Shown here: one piece after another, positions 24,227 through 33,053 of the stretch | Position numbering within the stretch: the first letter of the stretch is position 1 | How the letters are laid out: every line of letters begins with the position of its first letter | Assembly (NCBI GenBank): GCA_032622095.1 | Contig: CP136062.1 | Location: forward strand, 196,611,887-196,675,886 | Length of the DNA: 64,000 nt | Origin: Siphonodentalium dalli | Lineage: Eukaryota > Mollusca > Scaphopoda > Gadilida > Siphonodentaliidae | Reading direction: 5' to 3' | Position numbers and translations under genes: made by a program | Notes under the pieces: generated by a model | What the model was told of the DNA's origin: nothing | Databases searched by the model: none | What the model saw: only the letters and a program-made list of their open reading frames with translations

Positions 24227-25114
24227 TACCAGCCAGGATTTAAAAAAATCTAATTTTCGTTAATTTTGTGGAAAATTCAACTGCAGTTTATTGGACCGAA
24301 AAATAATAGGCATAATTATAGGCAATATCCCATTGTTTTTTTTAGATAGATAACTCCAGAGTGTATATAATTCTCATGTATACTACGGGTACTTTTTCCA
24401 TGATTCTATCACAAGAACTATATTACAATGAAATTTACAACTTCTATATACCGGTATGCCTAACTCGATCAGCTAAAGAATCAGTTATAGACAGAGTAAT
24501 TAACAGTGTAAAACGTGCCTTTTTATTACTATTATTTACCAGGTAAAAACAACGTGATATATTGATGTGCTTAAATTGATATTTCGATCACTATACTATC
24601 ATATCCCGATACAATTTTACCCTATGGATATAAATTCCCTCTGTTTACATGACATCGATATTACATCGAGCGGTGTTGTAAGAAATTCCTTCCCGCAATG
24701 ACTTCATGTCACGTGCCCCTCCATCGACCATGTGGCGTGCATTGTGAAAACAAAACAAAACTCTGGCTACATTTTTGGCAGTCAAATTAAAGATAATGGC
24801 TGGGTATATTTTGACAGGATTTTTGCATTGCTGTTTAGTGAGAACTTAATAGATGCGTTGAATCGGGAAACTAAAGAAACTAATGTACTGTTCAGTTGGT
24901 CTTTAAGCCCAAGTTCTGAATGTCTAGAGAAATTTTTTGATAAAGTCAAGTTATCGTAATTGTGTTTCCATATTATTAACAATTTGAAGGCTTGAGTAAT
25001 GTAAGGGTGTTGTCGTTATTTTGTATAGGTGTCGTCACCGTAACAATATAGATTCACAGTAAATATTTTGATGAAAACGTCAAGTTAAACCCATGGGGTA
25101 AAATAAGTGTAACT
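24227..25114. other. Intronic sequence without recognised feature
   Basis: A 75-codon open stretch near 24732-24959 is the longest frame. It matches no family I recognise and lacks a clear splice or start context, so I do not annotate it as a gene. No repeat was recognised. Confidence 0.45.
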
Positions 25115-27588
25115 GACATTTTTAGCTCAACTTTACTTTGTAAAGTACGAGCTATTGCCATGGCTTGGTATCCGTTGTCCGTGTGTGCGTGTGTGTGTGT
25201 GTGCGTGTGTGATGCGTCAACAATTTCCTTTAGCACGGGCTACAGTTCGTACCTTTGGTCCGATTATTATGAAATTTGTCATGGATGTTGACATTGATAT
25301 TTAGATGAGAACGAGTCATTTTGGGGTCATTCGAAAAAAAAATATGGCAGCCAGCAGCCATCATGGATTTCAAAATTCAATCCATTAGCACGGCCTACAG
25401 GCCGTACTGTTCATCTTATTGTCATGAAATTTGTCATGGATGTTAATATTGACATGTAGATGGGAACGAGTAATTTTGGGGTCATTCGGCCAAAAAACAT
25501 GGCCGCCAGCAGCCATCTTGGATTTTACTCTTTGTATGACTAAATTCTTTAGCACGGGCTACAGGTCGTACCTTTAGTCTGATTATCATAAAATTGTCAT
25601 GGATGTTAACAAAATGACATGTAGATGGGAATGAGTCATTTTGGGGTCATTCGGCCGAAAAACATGGCCGCCAGCATCCATCTTGGATTTTACTCTTTGT
25701 ATGACTAAATCCTTTAGCACGGGCTACAGGTCGTATACCTATAGTCTGATCATCATAAAATTTGTCACGAATGTTAATAATGACATGTAGATGGGAATGA
25801 GTCATTTTGGGGTCATTTTCCAGAAAACATGGCCGCCAGCAGCCATTTTGGATTTTACTCTTTATATGACTAAATGCTTTAGCACGGACTACAGGTCGTA
25901 CCTTGAGTCTGATCATCATGAAATTTTTCATGGCTGTTGAAATTGGAATGTATATGGGAACGAGTTATTTTGGGGTCATTCGGACGAAAAACATGGCCGC
26001 CAGTGGCCATCTTTGATTTCAAAATTCAATCCATTAGCACGGGCTACAGGTCTTACTATTCATCTGATCATCATGAAATCTGTCATGGATGTTAATATTA
26101 ACATGTAGATGGGAACGATTTATTTTGGGGTCATTCGGCCAAAAAACATGACCACAGCAGCCATCTTGGATTTTACTCTTTGTATGACTAAATCCTTTAG
26201 CACGGGCTACAGGTCGTAACTTTAGTCTGACCATCATAAAATTTGTCATGGATGTTAACAATGACATGCAGATGGGAACGAGTCATTTTAGGGTCATTCG
26301 GCCGAAAAACATGGCAGCCAGCAGCCATCTTGGATTTTACTCTTTGTATGACTAAATCCTTTAGCACGGGTTACAGGTCGTACCTTTAGTGTGATCATCA
26401 TAAAATTTGTCATGGATGTTAATATTGACATGTAGATGGGAACGATTTATTTTGGGGTCATTCGGCCAAAAAACATGGCCGCCAGCAGCCAATTTGGATT
26501 TTACTCTTTGTGTGACTAAATCATTTAGCACGGGCTACAGGTCGTAATTTCAGTCTGATCGTCATATAATTTATCATGGATGTTAACAATGACATGTAGA
26601 TGGGAACGAGTCATTTTGGGGTCATTCGGTCAAAAAACATGGCAGCCAGCAGCCATCTTTGATTTCAAAATTCAATCCATTAGCACGGTCTACAGGTTGT
26701 ACTGTTCGTCTGATCATCATGAAATTTGTCATGGATGTTAATATTGACATGTAGATGGGAACGATTTATTTTGGGGTCATTCGGCCAAAAAACATGGCCG
26801 CCAGCAGCCATCTTGGATTTTACTCTTTGTATGACTAAATCCTTTAGCACGGGCTACAGGTCGTAACTTTAGTCTGATCATCATATAATTTATCATGGAT
26901 GTTAACAATGACATGTAGATGGGAACGAGTCATTTTGGGGTCATTCGGTCAAAAAACATGGCAGCCAGCAGCCATCTTGGATTTTACTCTTTGTATGACT
27001 AAATCATTTAGCACGGGCTACAGGTCATAATTTCAGTCTGATCATCATATAATTTATCATGGATGTTAATAATGACATGTAGATAGGAACGAGTCATTTT
27101 TGGGTCATTCGGTCAAAAAACATGGCAGCCAGCAGCCATCTTGGATTTTACTCTTTGTATGACTAAATCCTTTAGCACGGGCTACAGGTCGTACCTTTAG
27201 TCTGATTATCATGAAATTTTCATGGCTGTTGAAATTGGAATGTAGATGGGAAAGAGTCATTTTGGGGTCATTCGGACAAAAAACATGGCCGTCAGCATCC
27301 ATCTTGGATTTTACTCTTTGTATGACTAAATGTTTTAAGCTACAGTTCGTACCTTTAGTTTGATAATCATAAAATTGTCATGGATGTTAATAATGACACG
27401 TAGATGAGAACGAGTCATTCAGCAAAAAAACATGGCCGCCAGCTGCCATCTTGGAATTTACTCTGTGTATGACTAAATCCTTTACTGCTCATTTTTTACA
27501 CTCCTTTTTAATCTCTCTATTCATTGCACATCACAAAAAAATTACCTTCTTTACAAAGTTGAGCTACAGTGTCATTGACACTTTCATT
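25115..27588 (+). mobile_element. TAGCTCAAC Helentron-like element, copy 3 (complete, 13 core units)
   Basis: It starts TTTTTAGCTCAACTTTAC and ends CTTTACAAAGTTGAGCTA, the hairpin AGTGTC-ATT-GACACT (27568-27582) and TTCATT (27588). The first and last segments are imperfect terminal inverted repeats (TAGCTCAACTTT...GTAAAG). A short GT microsatellite lies at 25179-25212. The core has 13 units whose TAGCAC anchors are at 25231, 25386, 25550, 25715, 25880, 26035, 26198, 26362, 26526, 26681, 26845, 27009 and 27173, plus decayed material. The step pattern 155-164-165-165, 155-163-164-164, 155-164-164-164 shows three tetramers of 646-649 bp. No coding sequence; it depends on a partner for movement if Helentron-like. 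Confidence 0.8.
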
Positions 27589-28325
27589 GTTCATACTGCC
27601 ACAAACTAACAGTAGAGGAATCTGTTAAAATGGGCGATTTATTTTTATGTTGACTTCACTACATTCATGAAATTATTCCTAATAATCCTTCAGCAGCTAA
27701 CATATGGACTTTGACTACCTAATCATTATTGAGCATTGTGATATATGACAACGTAATCGTGACATATCCAGGCTAGTCAGCCACATGGCTGTTAGCGATT
27801 TCCACTTCGTTATCTCTCTGAGTAAGGCAATAACTGTCAATGTATGTGACCCTGAAGAGCATTCTTTATTTACAAAATGGTTCACTTAGTTGCAAATTAA
27901 ATAATATTAATTTATCATTCTCTGTTGGCTTTATTTAGTGGCAGATATACAGGTGGTTTAGGTATTAGTCTGTGGATTGGGTATGGGAATATGTTGGAGG
28001 TGAAATTTTGGTGAAGGAAAGCGACCCGCTACCCCTCTAAACCCCGCCAAAGTAAGGTATTAATAGTCAACAAGTATTCTAGTCATCAAAGGGTTAATTT
28101 GATTATATTTGGTATTAGAAGGGCTGAGTGAGATTTTTTTTTCAAAGTTTCCGTGTTTGTGAGATGAACTAAGGACACTATTTCAAAAAAAATATTGCAT
28201 TAATTCTCTTTGTCCATCTTCTGTGAAATTTAAACCTATCATGACTTCACAGTGGGGAATTTCTTATTCATCCTGAACATTTGTCGACAGAAGTGAAATC
28301 AGGATTGGGTGTTTTTAGCTATTAT
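27589..28325. other. Intronic sequence without recognised feature
   Basis: AT-rich sequence between two elements. I see no exon, repeat or RNA gene. Confidence 0.45.
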
Positions 28326-29309
28326 TGTCCCCCGAAAAAAATAAATTTGGGGGGACTATTGTAATCAGCCCCATCCATCCGTCTGTGCATCTGTTCGTGC
28401 GTCTGTCCGTCAGGAGTTATAACTCCAGTAATGATCATCTGATTTTATTGAAACTTGGTATGTAGGTGTCTCAACCAAGAACACATGTGCTCTGCAATTC
28501 TGGGTTTAATCCGATGTTCTTTTATGGAGTTATTTCCCTTTTTAAAAAACTTTTTACTTAGAAAATTTCTCACTTTTTCGGTTTCCGGATGATATCTCAA
28601 GTTTGGATCCTTTAATTGCAAATACCGTTTTTATGTGAATCAGTCATATCAAGATACAGGTTGAGTTCGAATTTGAGTTTGATCCGATTTTTCCTATAGT
28701 TATGGACTTTTTTCGACTTAGAAAATTCAATTTTTCTTTGGTTTCCTGATCAATGATAACTCAAGTTTAGACTGTTCAATTGAAAATACCGTTTTTTTGT
28801 GAGTCATTGATATCAAAATACAGGTCAAGTTCGAATTTGAGTTTGATCCGATGATTTTTCTCAGAGTTATGGGCTTTTCGACTTAGAAAATTCAATTTTT
28901 CTTGTTTTTTCTTTTGTTTCCGGATGATAACTCAAGTTTGGATTGTTTAATTGGAAATTCTGTTTTTTTTGTGGGTCGTTCATATCAAAATATAGGTCAT
29001 GTTCGAATTTGAGTTTGATCCAACGATTTTTTCCCAGAGTTATGGGCCTTTCGACTTTGAAAAACATTTTTTATAATTTTCTGTATGCGGGTACGTACCT
29101 TCATGGTGTAATCAACTCCTCCTACAGTTTTGATCCTATATATTTGAAACTTCAGAGTATTGTTACCCACATATTTTAGATGTGCAACATGTATATAGAT
29201 GATGGAAAAATTATTTCTTTATGGAATTATTAACCCTTTTGACTTAGAACATTTCAACATTTAAAAAAATTTCTTTAACAATTTAAGCTTGCCACGTTTT
29301 CGGGGGACA
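28326..29309. mobile_element. TGTCCCCCG element, 984 bp, inverted ends and about 160-bp core repeats
   Basis: The ends are perfect 13-bp inverted repeats: TGTCCCCCGAAAA at 28326-28338 and its complement at 29297-29309. Just inside the left end, GGGGGGACTA (about 28349-28358) can fold back on the terminus. The leader has CCATCCGTCTGTGCATCTG-type words. The core contains about three diverged units of roughly 150-175 bp, each with TTTCCGGATGATAACTCAAG, ATACCGTTTTTTTGTGAGTC and TCGAATTTGAGTTTGATCC words. No coding capacity. This is a non-autonomous element of uncertain class. Confidence 0.7.
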
Positions 29310-29564
29310 CTGTGATCGGCTGACCTTTTATTACTTGCCCTTAATGGTTTAACCACTATTTTGCCCCAATATTTACCATTATGATTTAATACAACAGTTT
29401 GATGATGAAAACATTACAGTCATTAATTAGACTTGTACAATTTGAACTTAATGATAGAAATACAGATAATTGCATGTGTATGAGCATGCAATAGGGTTAT
29501 TTTGAATATTTGCCCCACTAGAACAGTCACACCCTAATTAGTAATTTCTCTTGTTTTATTACAG

Positions 29565-29786
29565 ATTTTGAAGGAAGTTATGGGCCAATGTTTAAGTGAA
29601 ACTGAGAAATTTAACCTCAAATCAATAGCTTTCCCTGCATTTGGGACGGGAAATCTGAATTACCCAAAGGACCTCGTGGCAAGAGAAATGTATGATGTCG
29701 TCATTCAACATTTTGTAACTAACACAAGCAGTTCCATTAAAGAAGTGTCATTTGTCATTTATAATAAAGACACAGCGACTGTCAAG
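29565..29786 (+). CDS. Macro-domain exon B (PARP14-like or macro-domain protein, partial)
   Basis: This 74-codon exon encodes the C-terminal half of the macro domain begun at 11600. It reads ILKEVMGQCLSETEKFNLKS (helix), IAFPAFGTGNLNYP (strand plus the second ADP-ribose-binding loop, close to the canonical PxxGTGxxxxP pattern), then DLVAREMYDVVIQHF (helix) and IKEVSFVIYNKDTATVK (last strand). Acceptor TTTTATTACAG ends at 29564; donor is GTCAAG/GTTAGT at 29787. Both ends are phase 0, consistent with exon A. With exon A it gives 153 residues of a domain usually about 160-190 long, missing only the first strand. No following exon (another macro domain, WWE or PARP catalytic domain) was recognised before the satellite array, so downstream architecture is unknown. 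The gene may continue across or beyond the array. Confidence 0.88.
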
Positions 29787-30714
29787 GTTAGTTCTACACA
29801 TACTGTGTTTTTATACCTCCAGTCAGTCCATCCATCTGCCCGGCTTGATAACTCAAACAAATATGAACCAATTTCAGTTGCTTGCCACAGTATCTCAAAC
29901 CAATGTAAGCAAACAAGGTTTGCCTCAATTTTTTTGCCTGAGTTATGGACCTTAGTTTGGCAATTTTTTGTGATTTATGCCATGCATTCTACAGACCACA
30001 TCGCTCATCCATTCGTCACCAAACTTTATATGGATCTTCTGAGTGACCACTAGATGGGAATTATCAAATTTTTCAGAATTTTTTGTTGAAACAAATTGGC
30101 CGCCAGTGGCCCATCTTGGATTTCACATTTCACATCAGCACACCCTGCCACCCACAATTGGTGAAATGTTTTGAAAATTTACAGGAATGTTTGCGATCAC
30201 CTCTAAATGGGAGCTATCAAATTTTAATCATATTAACCTCTTCGCTGATATGACGTCCGTAACTATATTACGGACATAAAAGTGCACGCTGTGTGCTATA
30301 TGGTCCGTAGGTACTACGGACCTACTTCAGCACACTAGCAGTAGGCCATTATACATAACAGGAACTCAGAGATTGGTGCATCGGAATAACCGTATCTCGA
30401 AGTTTCAAACAGTGTATGATGTTCCACGATTGTGAACGATAATAGCCTTTCAACCGAGTCAGTTTAATGGTTCTTGTGGTATTCCCGTTATAGTTTCCCA
30501 TTGGAAAAATGGCAATAACGTCAAAAGCCCAGCACACGACACCATAACGTCATTTAGCAGCGAAGGGGTTAAACTTACCATATGGGCTCTTTGAGTTGTC
30601 CTCTGGTATTGCTTAAACATTTAAAATTTATACATTCCTTATCGCTCCATGGACTGTAATGTATGGCATTGTCCCTGCTCCAAGTTGAGCTACAGTGTCA
30701 TTGACACTTTCATT
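29787..30714 (+). mobile_element. Decayed TAGCTCAAC element, copy 4 (5' end lost)
   Basis: The 3' end is intact: GTTGAGCTA, hairpin AGTGTC-ATT-GACACT (30694-30708), terminus TTCATT to 30714. Upstream, at about 30040-30230, are two core-unit remnants (TAGATGGGAATTATC, GGCCGCCAGTGGCCCATCTT). The 5' limit cannot be placed; 29787-30040 is repeat-like (CCATCCATCTGCC, CTGAGTTATGGACC) but may belong to another element. A MITE with TTAA flanks interrupts it at 30237-30568. Confidence 0.6.
30233..30572. mobile_element. 332-bp MITE with TTAA flanks (piggyBac-like TSD)
   Basis: The element 30237-30568 lies between TTAA at 30233-30236 and 30569-30572. Its termini are inverted: CCTCTTCGCTGATATGACGT on the left, and the complement of CCCCTTCGCTGCTAAATGACGT on the right. 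The interior has a local inverted pair (CCGTAACTATATTACGG and GGTCCGTAGGTACTACGGACC). It carries no gene. TTAA flanks and C-rich termini suggest piggyBac mobilisation. It differs in sequence from the MITE at 5973-6325 but has the same design. Confidence 0.72.
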
Positions 30715-31975
30715 ACCAGAGTTATGGTCCTTGTCGAATAAAATTTGCCAATTATTTTTATTTCCAGGGGATTATTTGATAGTCTTGTAATTTACTGTTT
30801 ATTATGATGTCTATATTCAAATAAAATTAGGTGTTTAGCAATATACAGACAGCTCGAAGCAAAGTTTGCACCGATTCAATGGTTGTTCCCAGAATGGGGA
30901 CATGTGGCCTAACAGCCTTTTGTTTCATTTACTTTTTCTGTCAAAATAACAATCATTTCCCCACTACCGTAAGCCCTCCTATTCCTACTCCTACTTCCAA
31001 GGGCTCACCCTACTCCCAGCGATGACGAACTGTTTATCCTTAGACGACACTGACCCTACTTTATTTTGTTCTTTTGGTGGCTCTTAATGGCTAAGACATT
31101 GCGCTTATGTTGTCTTACCAAGAAATAAACGAACCAGCAATCGAGCATTGAACAACAGTCAATTACAAAGGTGCGAGTTGTACCAATGCTCAAATTATCA
31201 GGTTGTCTGTTGATTGCTTAATTACATAACGCAAGCGCGACTATCTTAACCACAACACGAAATTGTAAAATTGACATTCTTCTGTATGGGAAATTGGCGG
31301 GGGTCGAATAAAATAAAATTCATTTCGATGAAAATGCTGTATATAGAACTAATTTCGTCAATGTCACTTTGTTTCTCACCCATACATTAATACAAATTAA
31401 ATTTTTTCAGAATGTTCTGCTATTGGGCTGAACAATATAATAAGTGGGCACACCCCTCCATGCAACTTACATGTATTCTGCGGCGGGAGAATAATTGCAC
31501 CATTGACGAAATGAGTTTTATATATGCATGATGCGGGGACATGCCCCCAAAACTTTGGGAAACATATTCAACATTTGGTTGGAAGTTTCAAGCCTGATGC
31601 ACCATCAGTTGGAGATTTCGCATCAAAAATAGGTTGCAAATGATTTCATAGTTTAATATTTCAACAATTGTTTATAGTGGTGTGAAATTTGTTGTGGCTA
31701 AATTGGCATCAGTTGGAAATTCCTAACCTTACAGTTGTGACCGGTTAGTGATTAGAAATTTCCAACAGGTGGATAGAGGGCGCAAATAGAATTTCCCAAG
31801 TTAAGGACATTATTCAAAGGAGGTGCAGATTCCAAGTATTACACCTCAACAGAGACATTCTAGACACGTCCCTGTAAATACGTTTTAAATATAACTTTGC
31901 TCACCGCAATTAATCCCGTGCAACAAATTTAATTAATCGTCCCGTTATCACTGGGTTTATATATACATCGCCTAA
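30715..31975. other. Sequence without recognised feature
   Basis: No exon or named repeat. The interval 31550-31800 has repeated TTGGAAATTCC/GGAGATTTC words on both strands but no clear ends. Confidence 0.45.
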
Positions 31976-32157
31976 ATTGGATAGATCATCTCACTCGTGT
32001 CTTCATAATTAAGATGGCCGGTGTGTGTCTTGTTTGGGAGTGATAAACTCTACTCACTCGCGCTCCGTGCTCGCGAGTAGATTTTATCACTGATCCCAAA
32101 CAAGACGCACGCGGCTGTCTTAATTATGAAGACACTTATTGAGTTGATCTATCCAAT
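31976..32157. mobile_element. 182-bp near-perfect palindrome (MITE-like)
   Basis: The two halves are reverse complements with few mismatches and almost no spacer. ATTGGATAGATCA at the left mirrors TGATCTATCCAAT at the right (to 32157); GTGTCTTCATAATTAAGA, TCTTGTTTGGGA and GTGATAAA are mirrored inward. The centre lies near the CGCGCTCCGTGCTCGCG block (about 32058-32074). This is the form of a short foldback MITE. It ends 85 bp before the satellite array begins. Confidence 0.8.
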
Positions 32158-32254
32158 ATGAAGCTTGCGAGCATGTTTTGAGTTATGTTCGTAACACGTA
32201 GTCAAGTAATAGTAAAAAATCATAATTGAATGATGTGATTTTCCTTATTATACT

Positions 32255-32272
32255 TCCATATTTTAATATGGA
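32255..32272. repeat. Palindrome at the start of each satellite unit
   Basis: TCCATATTTTAATATGGA forms perfect 8-bp arms around TT. It sits 12 bp inside the unit boundary chosen here and recurs in every unit. Its closeness to the left junction of the array makes it a candidate for the original element terminus or recombination point. Confidence 0.8.
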
Positions 32273-32321
32273 TGTATATTGTTATTCAATTTTTTATTTT
32301 TCCTTTTCATTATTTATGCTA

Positions 32322-32339
32322 CTTCTTCTTCTTCTTCTT
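32322..32339. repeat. CTT microsatellite in the satellite unit
   Basis: A short CTT run (ACTTCTTCTTCTTCTTCTT in most units) begins near here and lies about 80 bp into each unit. Units 13 and 23 have lost one CTT, so this is the most length-variable site in the array. Confidence 0.85.
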
Positions 32340-32503
32340 AATATATTTTGTAACCCTTATATCTCAGAAAGTTAAAAAGATAAATCAGTGAAATTTGTTA
32401 GGTATATGCACCTTGCCAAGTTACAACTGAATGAAACATTTAGGTTTATGTCCTAACTTGCTTTCCAGAGTTATGGCCCTTAATCAAAAATTTTGGAAAA
32501 AGT

Positions 32504-32751
32504 TTGTGCCCAGATCTTCTCCTATAAGAAGTCAAGCAGCTGAATTCGGGTTACGTAACCGTGTTAACTAACGAAAGGGCACGAATCGAGAAAATTTTCA
32601 CCAAGGTCCGAATACAATTTGTCGACCTAGGGAGGGGTGCAAAATTTGTCAATTTTTTTGGGTCACCGATTCCAATCATTTTTACTGTCGTGTGTCTATA
32701 CGACGTACTGATGCTACTCGTGAAAGAATTTTGTAAATCGGTTGAGAAATG
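32504..32751 (+). repeat. Subrepeat A inside the satellite unit
   Basis: This block is a diverged direct copy of 32807-33053, offset by 303 bp. Shared words in order are TTGTGCCCAGATCTTCTCCT, ACCAAGGTCCG, CTAGGGAGGGGTGCAAAATTTG, TCACCGATT, ATACGACGTACTGA and AATCGGTTGAGAAATG. It has no convincing coding role; the parallel short frames in A and B reflect their common origin. Confidence 0.8.
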
Positions 32752-32806
32752 ACCAAGTTATAACACATCGAAAAATGTACTAATAAAGTCCATGTGTAGA
32801 AAGTGC

Positions 32807-33053
32807 TTGTGCCCAGATCTTCTCCTAGACGAAGCGCAACAGCTGGATTTGGTCTATGTGAGCGTCTTAAACATAGACAGAAGAACAAACCAGGAAATTT
32901 TGACAAAGGTCCGCTCAAATGTTTCCGGGCTAGGGGAGGGGCAAAATTTGTCTTCTTTTTTTTGTCGCCGATTTGAACCAAAATGGTTGTGAAGTATCTA
33001 TATGATGTACTGAGTATCATTGTGAGTAAATTTTATGAATCGGTTGACAAATG
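32807..33053 (+). repeat. Subrepeat B inside the satellite unit
   Basis: Diverged direct copy of subrepeat A with the same word order: TTGTGCCCAGATCTTCTCCT, ACAAAGGTCCGC, CTAGGGGAGGGGCAAAATTTG, TCGCCGATTTGAACC, ATGATGTACTGA and AATCGGTTGACAAATG. A and B have drifted far apart while whole units have not, so the A/B duplication predates the array. Confidence 0.8.

Larger units (their letters stand above)
11837..29564 (+). other. 17.7-kb intron splitting the macro domain
   Basis: GTATGT at 11837 and TTGTTTTATTACAG ending at 29564 define this intron. The flanking exons are both phase 0, and their translation runs continuously through SYDGSAEPKR into ILKEVMGQCL, as expected inside a macro domain. 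The intron is loaded with inverted-repeat elements, one Helentron-like element and other short elements, all annotated separately. I saw no convincing intervening exon, though an alternative or missed micro-exon cannot be ruled out. Confidence 0.75.

Noticed and set aside
24732-24959. A 75-codon open frame as an intronic gene or exon
   Set aside because: No recognisable domain, no clear ATG start and no convincing splice sites. A frame of this length is expected by chance in a long AT-rich intron.
25115-27588. Minisatellite as a coding repeat protein
   Set aside because: Units of 155 and 164 bp are not multiples of three and stops occur in every frame across units.
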